From: Desulfovibrio sp. X2
Lineage (GTDB): Bacteria; Desulfobacterota; Desulfovibrionia; Desulfovibrionales; Desulfovibrionaceae
Length of the DNA: 64,000 nucleotides
Reading direction: 5' to 3'
Assembly (NCBI RefSeq): GCF_000422205.1
Contig: NZ_ATHV01000064.1
Span: 186,001-250,000, forward strand
In this document: positions 57,342 through 64,000 of the stretch, piece after piece
Position numbering within the stretch: position 1 is the stretch's first letter
Layout of the letters: every line of letters starts with the position of its first letter
Made by a program: the position numbers and the translations under genes
The notes under the pieces: generated by a model
The model's input: the letters and a program-made list of their open reading frames with translations, nothing else
Told to the model about the DNA's origin: nothing
Databases searched by the model: none

Positions 57342-58325
57342 GTGAGCGACGCGAAGAAGACGGCCCTCCTCTTCCCGGGCCAGGGATCCCAGGAAAAAGG
57401 CATGGGCCGCGCCATCGCCGAGGCCGACGCCGAGGCCATGGAACTGTGGGTGAAGGCGGAGAAGATTTCCGGCGCCGAGCTGCGCGCCGTCTACTGGGAG
57501 GGCGAGGAGGCCGACATGGCGCAGACGCGCTGGCTGCAGCCCGCCCTGACCGTGGTCAACCTGAGCGTCTTCCTGGGCCTTGCCGGTCGCGTGGCGCCGC
57601 TGTGCGCCGCGGGCCATTCGCTGGGCGAGTTCGCCGCCCTGGCCGCGTCCCGGGCCCTGTCCATCGACGCCGTGCTCACGCTCGTTTCCCTGCGCGGCCG
57701 CCTGATGTCCGAGGCGGGCGACGGCACCGGCGCCATGGCCGCCCTGCTCAAGGTCGACCAGTCGGGCGCCGAGGAGCTCGTGGCCGCCGCGCGCGAGTCC
57801 ACGGGCAAGGAGCTGCGCATCGCCAACTACAACACCCCGGCCCAGTTCGTCATTTCCGGTCACCGCGACGCGGTCGAGGCCGCCTCCGCCCTGGCCAAGG
57901 AGAGGAAGGCCCGCGCAGTGCCCCTGGCCGTGTCCGGCGCCTTCCACTCCCCGCTCATGGCCGAAGCCGCTGCCGAGTTCGAGAAGGCCCTGGCCAAGAT
58001 CGACGTGCGCGACGCAGCCTTCCCGCTGGTCATGAACGCCACGGGCGCGCCGGTGCAGGCGGCCGCGGAGATCCGCGCCTGCGTGGCCAGGCAGATGACC
58101 TCCTCGGTCTTCTGGACCCAGGGCGTGCGCGCCATGTGGGAGCTCGGCGCGCGCAGCTTCGTGGAGTGCGGCCCCAAGGGCGTGCTCACGCGCATGCTCT
58201 CGCCCATCCTCGACCCCATCGTCACGGCGGTCGCGGGCGAGACGCCCTACACCAGCGGCTTCTGCGCCGATCCCGAGCAGATAGAGACGCGCATCGCGGA
58301 GATTTCCGACGGCGGGGAGGCCTAG
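57342..58325 (+). CDS. fabD: Malonyl-CoA:ACP transacylase FabD
   Basis: Loads malonate onto acyl carrier protein for fatty acid synthesis. The 327 residues begin TALLFPGQGSQEKGMG, with the nucleophile Ser in AAGHSLGEFAAL, the catalytic His in VSGAFHSPLM, and QTRWLQPALTV. It starts at GTG 57342 with AAGGAG nine bases upstream. argS follows after three bases, so the two are co-transcribed. Confidence 0.95.
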   Translation: MSDAKKTALLFPGQGSQEKGMGRAIAEADAEAMELWVKAEKISGAELRAVYWEGEEADMAQTRWLQPALTVVNLSVFLGLAGRVAPLCAAGHSLGEFAALAASRALSIDAVLTLVSLRGRLMSEAGDGTGAMAALLKVDQSGAEELVAAARESTGKELRIANYNTPAQFVISGHRDAVEAASALAKERKARAVPLAVSGAFHSPLMAEAAAEFEKALAKIDVRDAAFPLVMNATGAPVQAAAEIRACVARQMTSSVFWTQGVRAMWELGARSFVECGPKGVLTRMLSPILDPIVTAVAGETPYTSGFCADPEQIETRIAEISDGGEA

Positions 58326-58328
58326 TCC

Positions 58329-59981
58329 ATGCGCGCCACGACCTTTCTGAGCGAAGCCCTCTCCCGCGCCCTTTCCGGCCTCGGACTGGCCCTGCCCGAG
58401 CGCGTGAGCATTGAGCCGCCCAAGGACAAGAAGTTCGGCGACCTGGCCTGCAACGCGGCCATGCTCCTGACCAAGGAGGCCAAGATGCCGCCGCGCGCCC
58501 TGGCCGAGAAGATCGCCGCGGCGCTCGAGGAGAGCGAGGCGGACGTGGCCAAGGCCGACGTGGCCGGGCCGGGCTTCCTGAACGTGACCTTCACGCCCGG
58601 CTTCTGGCAGCGCACCGTATCCGACGTGCGCGCGGCAAACGGCGAGTACGGCCGCTCGGCCATGGGCGCTGGCCGCAAGGTCCAGGTCGAGTTCGTCTCG
58701 GCCAACCCCACCGGCCCCCTGCACATCGGCCACGGCCGCGGCGCCGCCATCGGCGACTCGGTGGCGCGCATCCTCCGCTTCACCGGCCACGACGTGACCA
58801 CGGAATACTACATCAACGACGCCGGGCTCCAGATGCGCCTGCTCGGCGCCTCCATCTTCCGCCGCTACCAGCAGCTCTTCGACCCCGACCTGCCGATGCT
58901 CGACGAGGGCTACAAGGGCGACTACATCATCGACCACGCCCGCGTGATGCAGGAAAAGCACGGCCGCGCGCTCCTCGACATGCCCGAGGAGGAGGCCAGG
59001 GAAATCTGCTACCAGTACGGCATGGACGCCATCATGGCGGGCATCCGGAAGGACATGGACGACTTCCGCGTGCACCACGACGTCTTCTTCTCCGAGAAGT
59101 CGCTGCACGCCGCGGGCAAGGTGCAGGAGGCCTTCGACTTCCTCACCGAGCGCGGCCTCATCTACGAGCAGGAGGGCGCGCTGTGGTTCGCCACCACGCG
59201 CTTCGGCGACGACAAGGACCGCGTGCTCAGGAAGTCCTCCGGCGCCCTGACCTACTTCGCGGCGGACATCGCCTACCATCTGGACAAGTTCCGGCGCGGC
59301 TTCGACCTCGTCGTGGACGTCTGGGGAGCGGACCACCACGGCTACATCCCGCGCATGAAGGCGGCGGTGCAGGCCATGGGCAAGGATCCCGAGCAGCTGC
59401 AGGTCATCCTGGTGCAGCTCGTGAACCTCCTGCGCGGCGGCCAGCAGGTGGCCATGTCCACCCGCTCCGGCGAGTTCGAGGAGCTCTCGGCCGTGGTGCG
59501 CGAGGTGGGCACGGACAGCTCCCGCTTCACCTTCCTCTCCCGCAAGTCGGACAGCAAGCTCGACTTCGACCTGGAGCTCGTGAAGCAGCAGTCCATGGAC
59601 AACCCGGTCTACTACGTGCAGTACGCCTTCGCCCGCATCTCCTCCGTGGGCCGCAAGGCCGCCGAAGAAGGCATCGCGATCGACGCGGCCGGGGCCGACC
59701 TCGCCCTGCTCGACACCGAGGCGGACCTCGACCTGCTCAAGTGCCTGGAACGCTGGCCCGACATCGCGGAGGTCGCGGCCCGGACCCTCTCGCCGCACCA
59801 CGTGAGCTACTACCTGCAGGAACTGGCCGGGCTGCTGCACCGCTACTACTCGGTCAACAAGGTCCTGGACGCCGCAGCCCCGGCCCTGACCGGCGCCCGC
59901 TTCGCCCTGCTCGAAGCGGTCGCCGCAACCATCAAGAGCGGCCTGGCGCTGCTCGGCGTCGAGGCCCCGGAGCGCATGTAG
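58329..59981 (+). CDS. argS: Arginyl-tRNA synthetase
   Basis: Charges tRNA-Arg. The 550 residues show the N-terminal Add-1 domain (KDKKFGDLACNAAMLL), the HIGH motif in NPTGPLHIGHGRGAAIGD, a degenerate KMSKS region (VAMSTRSGEFEEL) and the C-terminal DALR anticodon domain. It is flanked three bases after fabD and one base before the SPOR gene. Confidence 0.97.
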   Translation: MRATTFLSEALSRALSGLGLALPERVSIEPPKDKKFGDLACNAAMLLTKEAKMPPRALAEKIAAALEESEADVAKADVAGPGFLNVTFTPGFWQRTVSDVRAANGEYGRSAMGAGRKVQVEFVSANPTGPLHIGHGRGAAIGDSVARILRFTGHDVTTEYYINDAGLQMRLLGASIFRRYQQLFDPDLPMLDEGYKGDYIIDHARVMQEKHGRALLDMPEEEAREICYQYGMDAIMAGIRKDMDDFRVHHDVFFSEKSLHAAGKVQEAFDFLTERGLIYEQEGALWFATTRFGDDKDRVLRKSSGALTYFAADIAYHLDKFRRGFDLVVDVWGADHHGYIPRMKAAVQAMGKDPEQLQVILVQLVNLLRGGQQVAMSTRSGEFEELSAVVREVGTDSSRFTFLSRKSDSKLDFDLELVKQQSMDNPVYYVQYAFARISSVGRKAAEEGIAIDAAGADLALLDTEADLDLLKCLERWPDIAEVAARTLSPHHVSYYLQELAGLLHRYYSVNKVLDAAAPALTGARFALLEAVAATIKSGLALLGVEAPERM

Positions 59982-59982
59982 C

Positions 59983-60807
59983 ATGTCGCAGGACAAGGCC
60001 AAGAAGAACGGCAACGGCGGGGAGAACGGCAAGGCCCCCCGCCGCGCGCTGACCATCGAGCTGGGCTTGGGCAAGGCCACGGCGCTCGGCGTGCTTGCCA
60101 TCTTCGTCGTCGCCTGGGCCTTCGCGCTGGGCGTGATCATCGGCCGCGGCTACAAGCCCGAGAAGGCCGTGCCCGAGATCGCGCGCATCATGCCCACGCC
60201 GCCGCCTCCCGCGTCCGAGGGCGACACCGGCGTGCTCAAGCCGGAAGAGCTCCATTACATGGATTCCCTGACCAAGACCCCGGTCATGCCGCCCAAGGCG
60301 GCCGAGGCCGTGCAGGACTCCCACCGGGCCGAGCAGCAGAAGGCCGCGCAGCGGGCGCAGCAGAAGGCCGAGCAGAAGGCCGAACAGCAGAAGCCCGAGC
60401 CCCGGAAGACGACCACGCCGAGCATGGTCGCCCGGGTCGAGCCCGCGCCCACGGCCAGGAAGGAAGCCCCCGCGGCGCAGCAGAAGGCGCCCGCCCCGGC
60501 CCCGAAGCAGCCCCAGAAGCAGGCCGAGAAGCAGGCCCCGCAGACACAGGCCGCGGCCGAGGGGCGTTTCTCCTACATCTACCAGGTGGCCTCGTTCACG
60601 GACAAGACCCAGGCCGAGGCCATGGTCAAGCGCGTGAAGTCCACCGGACTCTGGGCCCAGACCGAGAGCACCGAGATCAAGGGCAAGACCTGGCACAGGG
60701 TCATCGTGCAGTTCCGCGGCACGCCCGACGAGACGAACGAGATGAAGTCCCGCCTGGGCAAGATCGGCATCACGCGCGTGATCATGCGCAGCAAGTCCCC
60801 GCTCTAG
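59983..60807 (+). CDS. SPOR-domain membrane protein
   Basis: A 274-residue protein with a cytoplasmic basic N-terminus, one membrane span (about 33-52), a long periplasmic linker of Ala/Gln/Lys/Pro (about 100-195, QKAEQKAEQQ-like) and a C-terminal SPOR domain (about 197-272, YIYQVASFTDKTQAEAMVKR). SPOR domains bind denuded peptidoglycan at division sites. It starts one base after the argS stop. The 350 bp that follow have no gene. Confidence 0.9.
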   Translation: MSQDKAKKNGNGGENGKAPRRALTIELGLGKATALGVLAIFVVAWAFALGVIIGRGYKPEKAVPEIARIMPTPPPPASEGDTGVLKPEELHYMDSLTKTPVMPPKAAEAVQDSHRAEQQKAAQRAQQKAEQKAEQQKPEPRKTTTPSMVARVEPAPTARKEAPAAQQKAPAPAPKQPQKQAEKQAPQTQAAAEGRFSYIYQVASFTDKTQAEAMVKRVKSTGLWAQTESTEIKGKTWHRVIVQFRGTPDETNEMKSRLGKIGITRVIMRSKSPL

Positions 60808-60970
60808 CCGCCGGATAGCCATACAACACACGGTACGCTCAAAACGTACATGCGGTTTCCGACGGGTGCATCCCGTTCATGCGCCCGCCGGGGACGCCCC
60901 CCGGCCCCTCCCTCCGGCCTTGCGCACCTGCCCTCCTCCGTTTAGAACACAGGCAACCGGCAATCGACCG

Positions 60971-61018
60971 CGCCGGACGTTCCGCGGGCGCCCAAAGGGG
61001 ACCCGCTGACGTCCGGCG
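60971..61018. other. Strong hairpin in the gene-free leader of the acyl-CoA ligase gene
   Basis: The 350 bp from 60808 to 61157 holds no credible gene. CGCCGGACGT (60971-60980) and ACGTCCGGCG (61009-61018) are perfect arms, with an inner GCGGG/CCCGC stem. A smaller GCCGGGG/CCCCGGC hairpin is at 60887-60905. Neither has a T-tract, so these may be leader structures rather than terminators. No known riboswitch is recognised. Confidence 0.45.
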
Positions 61019-61157
61019 GACACCCCGCGACCGCAGCGTTCCAGGCGCGCGCCCGCGAAACCATCAGCCGCCCGCGGGCGAGCCCGCGCGACACGCCATG
61101 CCCCACGACCGAAACGATCCCATGTCCGGCACCGCGCCCCACACAGGGAACGACGAC

Positions 61158-62855
61158 ATGAGCGACGCCGAGCGCCCCTGGTTTGCCCACTACGATCCCG
61201 AGGTGCCCCACCACCTCGACTACGAGGACATCCCCCTCTTCACCTGGCTCGACCGCTCGGCCGACGCGCACCCCGACCGCACGGCGGTCATCTTCAAGAA
61301 CACCACCCTGCGCTACGGCGAACTCAGGCGGCTGGCCGAGGTCATGGCCCACAACCTGCGGGAGCGCGGAGTGCGCCGGGGCGACCGCGTGGCCCTCATG
61401 CTGCCCAACCTGCCCCAGACCGTCATCGCCTACTGGGCGGTGCTCAAGGCAGGGGCCGTGGTGGTCATGGTCAATCCGCTGTCCATGGAACACGAGCTCG
61501 TGCACCAGATCCCGGACTCCGGCTCGCGGCACATGATCACCCTGGACCTGCTCTGGCCCAAGATCGCGCCGCTGCGCGACACGCTCGGGCTCGACACGAT
61601 CCACGTCACGACCATCCCCGACGCCCTCTCCTTTCCCATGGACTGGCTGGCGCGCATAAAGCTCTGGCGCGAGAAGAAGCACGTGCACGTGCCCTACGAC
61701 GGCAAGGCCACGGTGCGCTGGCGCGACCTCGTGAAGAGCAGCGGGCGCTACTCGGCCCCGAACATCCTGCCCCACACGGACCTGGCGCTCCTGCAGTACA
61801 CGGGCGGCACCACGGGCCGGGCCAAGGGGTGCATGATCACCCACGCCAACCTGAACGCCAACGTCACCCAGATCCAGGGCATCCTGCACGCCGTGGGCCA
61901 GCATTCCGAGGTCTTCCTCGGCGTCCTGCCCTACTTCCACGTCTACGGCCTCACGGTCTGCCTGAACTTTCCCATCTCCGTGGGCGCCACCCTGGTGCCC
62001 TTCGCCCGCTTCGACCCGCGCGACGTGCTCGCGACGGTCAACCGCGTGCGTCCGACCATCTTCCCCGGCGCGCCGAGCGTGTACCTGGCGCTCATGCAGC
62101 AAAAGGAGTTCGCCGAGGCGGACTGGAGCGCGCTGCGCTACTGCGTCTCCGGCTCCGCGCCCATGCCCCACGAGCTCCTGCGCCGCTTCAAGGAGATCAC
62201 CGGCGCGGAGATCCTCGAAGGCTACGGCCTGACCGAGGCCTCGCCCGTGACGCACCTGAATCCGCTGAACGGAGTGCGCAAGGAGGGCTCCATAGGCCTG
62301 CCCTTCCCGGACACGGACTCGCGCGTGGTGGACATGGACGGCGGGGGGCCCGAGCCCCTGCCGGCGGGCAAGGCGGGCGAGCTGGTCATCCGCGGGCCGC
62401 AGGTCATGAAGGGGTACTGGAACAGGCCGGACGAGACCGCCTCGACGCTCAGGAACGGCTGGCTGTACACCGGCGACATCGCGGTCATGGACGAGGAAGG
62501 CTACTTCAGCATCGTGGACCGCAAGAAGGACATGATCCTGGTCGGCGGCTACAACGTCTACCCGCGCGAGATCGACGAGGTCCTCTACGCGCACCCCAAG
62601 ATCAAGGAAGCCGTGGCCGTGGGCATCCCCCACCGCACGCGCGGCGAGGCCATCAAGGCCTTCATCGTGCCCCACGAGGGCGAGGAGCTCACCCGCCACG
62701 AGGTCATCGCCTGGTGCAGGGAGAAGCTCGCGAGCTACAAAGTCCCGCGCGACGTGGAGTTCCGCGACGAGCTGCCCAAGACCCTGGTCGGCAAGGTGCT
62801 GCGGCGCGCGCTGCGCGACGAGGAAGTCGCCAGACGCGAGAAGAGCGGGGACTGA
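61158..62855 (+). CDS. Long-chain acyl-CoA ligase (AMP-forming)
   Basis: A 565-residue ANL-superfamily ligase that activates fatty acids with ATP and CoA. The P-loop is YTGGTTGRAKGCMITH, followed by the A5 motif EGYGLTEASPV, the A7 Asp region YTGDIAVMDEEGYFSIVDR and the catalytic Lys near the end (LPKTLVGKVLRR). ATG 61158 is chosen because AGGGA lies nine bases upstream; ATGs at 61098 and 61122 lack ribosome-binding sites. Several hairpins lie in the leader. Confidence 0.92.
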   Translation: MSDAERPWFAHYDPEVPHHLDYEDIPLFTWLDRSADAHPDRTAVIFKNTTLRYGELRRLAEVMAHNLRERGVRRGDRVALMLPNLPQTVIAYWAVLKAGAVVVMVNPLSMEHELVHQIPDSGSRHMITLDLLWPKIAPLRDTLGLDTIHVTTIPDALSFPMDWLARIKLWREKKHVHVPYDGKATVRWRDLVKSSGRYSAPNILPHTDLALLQYTGGTTGRAKGCMITHANLNANVTQIQGILHAVGQHSEVFLGVLPYFHVYGLTVCLNFPISVGATLVPFARFDPRDVLATVNRVRPTIFPGAPSVYLALMQQKEFAEADWSALRYCVSGSAPMPHELLRRFKEITGAEILEGYGLTEASPVTHLNPLNGVRKEGSIGLPFPDTDSRVVDMDGGGPEPLPAGKAGELVIRGPQVMKGYWNRPDETASTLRNGWLYTGDIAVMDEEGYFSIVDRKKDMILVGGYNVYPREIDEVLYAHPKIKEAVAVGIPHRTRGEAIKAFIVPHEGEELTRHEVIAWCREKLASYKVPRDVEFRDELPKTLVGKVLRRALRDEEVARREKSGD

Positions 62856-62876
62856 GAACCGTTCAGGAAACGGAGG

Positions 62877-63401
62877 CTACGGGCAGCGGCCGTACCAGAG
62901 GTCTATGGCCGGACAGGCCGAACGGCCGGGCAGCGTGCAGGTCGCCGCGGACGTGCCGAGCCCGGTCAGCTTCCCGCCCCGGATGGCGCACAGCGCCCTG
63001 GCCTCGCCCTCTGCCGTGCCGTCCAGATAGCCCGTGATCTTGCGCCCTCCGTAGGGGCACTCGCCCCGGAAGAAGGCCCACTCCTCGCACTGCCTGTTGT
63101 CCTCGAAGAGACAGACGCCGTACTGTCCGCCGTCGCCGCGCGTGCGGATGACGAGACGGCCGCCGTGCTCGGCGCAGTAGACCGAGGCCGGGTTGGCGAT
63201 CCCGAGCGGGGACTCCTGCGGCGCGGGCCGGGCCGAAGTCTGCGCGGATGTCTGGGCGGATGTCCGGCCGGATGTATTGCCTGATGTCTGGGCGGATGTA
63301 TTGGCGGCGGTCGTGCCCTGTCCGGCTCCGCAGGCGGCGGCAAGGCAGAGGGCCGCAGCGAGCAGGACGAGGCGTGCGGCGTGCAAACGAAGGCGCGTCA
63401 T
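62877..63401 (-). CDS. DUF333-like lipoprotein
   Basis: A 174-residue lipoprotein: signal peptide, lipobox LAAAC near residue 24, then a Ser/Thr/Gln repeat linker (TSAQTSGNTSGRTSAQTSAQ). One clear DUF333 (hemolysin-related, Cys-rich) unit follows (NPASVYCAEHGGRL with GVCLFEDNRQCEEWAFFRGEC) and a second, decayed copy (LCAIRGGKLTG to YGRC). GGGAG is six bases before the ATG at 63401. Function is unknown. Confidence 0.8.
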   Translation of the reverse strand: MTRLRLHAARLVLLAAALCLAAACGAGQGTTAANTSAQTSGNTSGRTSAQTSAQTSARPAPQESPLGIANPASVYCAEHGGRLVIRTRGDGGQYGVCLFEDNRQCEEWAFFRGECPYGGRKITGYLDGTAEGEARALCAIRGGKLTGLGTSAATCTLPGRSACPAIDLWYGRCP

Positions 63402-63467
63402 GGCGTGCTCCCCGGTTGTCACGGCCCGGGGCGCGCCCGGGCCGCAGGGTGTCCGGCGGCGTAAAAA

Positions 63468-64000
63468 TCAGGCCTGAAGCAGCTCTTCCAGGGCGGCGCG
63501 GATGCCGTTCTTGTCGAGCCCGGTCTCGGCGCGCAGCTCCTTCTGGGTGCCGTGCTCCACGAAGTGGTCCGGCAGGCCGAGGCGCTTCACCCGCACCGAG
63601 GACAGATCGCCCTTGTCCGCGAGGAGCTCCAGCACGGCCGAGCCGAAGCCCCCGGCCAGGGCGTTCTCCTCCACGGTCAGTATCTTCGGGAAACGCGCGG
63701 CCAGGGCGAGGATGGCCTCCTCGTCGAGGGGCTTCACGAAGCGGGCGTTGAAGACCGCGACCTTCTTTCCGGCGGCCTGCTCCAGCTCCTCGGCGGCCTC
63801 GAGGGAGGGATGCACGCGGCTGCCCGCGGCCAGGATGCAGGCGTCCGCGAAATCCTCGCCGTCGCGCAGGAGCTCGCCCTTGCCCAGGGGCAGGACGCGC
63901 ATGGGGCCGGAGATGTCCGCACCCACGCCCACGCCGCGCGGGTAGCGCACGGCCACCGGGCCTTCGTGGGCCAGGGCCGTGGCCAGCATGTCGCGTAGCT
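63468..64000 (-). CDS. dxs: 1-deoxy-D-xylulose-5-phosphate synthase, C-terminal part
   Basis: First enzyme of the non-mevalonate isoprenoid pathway. Only the last 177 residues are in the window; the 5' end lies beyond 64000. Visible are the end of the pyrimidine-binding domain (VAVRYPRGVGVG) and the transketolase C-terminal domain (VFNARFVKPLDEEAI, TVEENALAGGFGSAVLE, GLPDHFVEHGTQKEL). The stop at 63468 is intact. Confidence 0.93.
   Translation of the reverse strand, partial: LRDMLATALAHEGPVAVRYPRGVGVGADISGPMRVLPLGKGELLRDGEDFADACILAAGSRVHPSLEAAEELEQAAGKKVAVFNARFVKPLDEEAILALAARFPKILTVEENALAGGFGSAVLELLADKGDLSSVRVKRLGLPDHFVEHGTQKELRAETGLDKNGIRAALEELLQA

Noticed and set aside
57309-60140. 943-codon open frame on the minus strand
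   Set aside because: Antisense to fabD and argS, both of which are clear by motif.

Overview
The window is GC-rich and densely coded, about 62 genes in 64 kb. It looks like the chromosome of a sulfate-reducing bacterium of the Desulfovibrio group (Desulfovibrionales). This is inferred from gene content: a Desulfovibrio-type hcp/frdX/HcpR locus with TTGAC-N4-GTCAA operators, a 217-residue siroheme reductase of the small P590-like kind, small [4Fe-4S] ferredoxins, multihaem cytochromes and a Gram-negative envelope operon. No phage, plasmid, CRISPR array or intact insertion sequence is visible.

Layout. 1-2.6 kb: 3'-truncated metG and a PSP1/RicT-like gene. 2.8-7.2 kb: a histidine kinase, a lone receiver and a GAF/HD-GYP protein in one translationally coupled unit. 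7.2-17.5 kb, minus strand: an outer-membrane and lipid A assembly run (lysS, lolC/E, lolD, bamA, skp, lpxD, fabZ, lpxA, lpxI) with many start/stop overlaps. 17.66 kb: tRNA-Asn. 17.9-23.4 kb: a respiratory/nitrogen-oxide block (NapH-like membrane Fe-S protein, cupin, small siroheme reductase, zinc-ribbon/HTH protein, NrfH-type tetrahaem and HAO-type octahaem cytochromes). 23.4-29.6 kb: metabolic genes (gluQ, pyk, PQQ sugar dehydrogenase, rhodanese-YceI fusion, M20 peptidase). 29.7-33.7 kb: two tandem ferredoxins, frdX, hcp and hcpR. 33.7-38.1 kb: chemoreceptor, YkgJ-like protein, lipoprotein, a 0.79 kb gene-poor hairpin-rich stretch and a thioredoxin-like gene. 38.3-48.2 kb: PAS/sigma54 activator, citrate synthase, dehydrogenase, TerC, DUF1499, YjbQ, MalY/PatB, HD-GYP, DUF2461 and a degenerate LmbE-like protein. 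48.3-55.6 kb, minus strand: an NtrX/NtrY-type system with intervening regulatory and envelope genes. 55.7-64 kb: rlmH, rsmG, fabD, argS, a SPOR protein, acyl-CoA ligase, a DUF333 lipoprotein and partial dxs.

The most interesting signal is a dispersed but coherent regulon. Four palindromes of the HcpR type (TTGAC-N4-GTCAA, one with a half-site variant) lie upstream of the NapH-like gene, the cupin/siroheme-reductase genes, frdX, and between hcp and hcpR. At two of them a -10-like hexamer sits where a class II activator site (-41.5) would place it. The controlled genes could form a nitrite/hydroxylamine/NO pathway: an NrfH-like quinol dehydrogenase feeding an octahaem HAO-family reductase, with Hcp (hydroxylamine or NO reductase) and its ferredoxins downstream. 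This resembles the 'reverse HURM' ammonification route proposed in Epsilonproteobacteria. A second notable circuit is the PAS/sigma54 activator, a 12-bp inverted repeat just after its stop codon, and a -24/-12-like element ahead of a thioredoxin-fold gene without redox cysteines.
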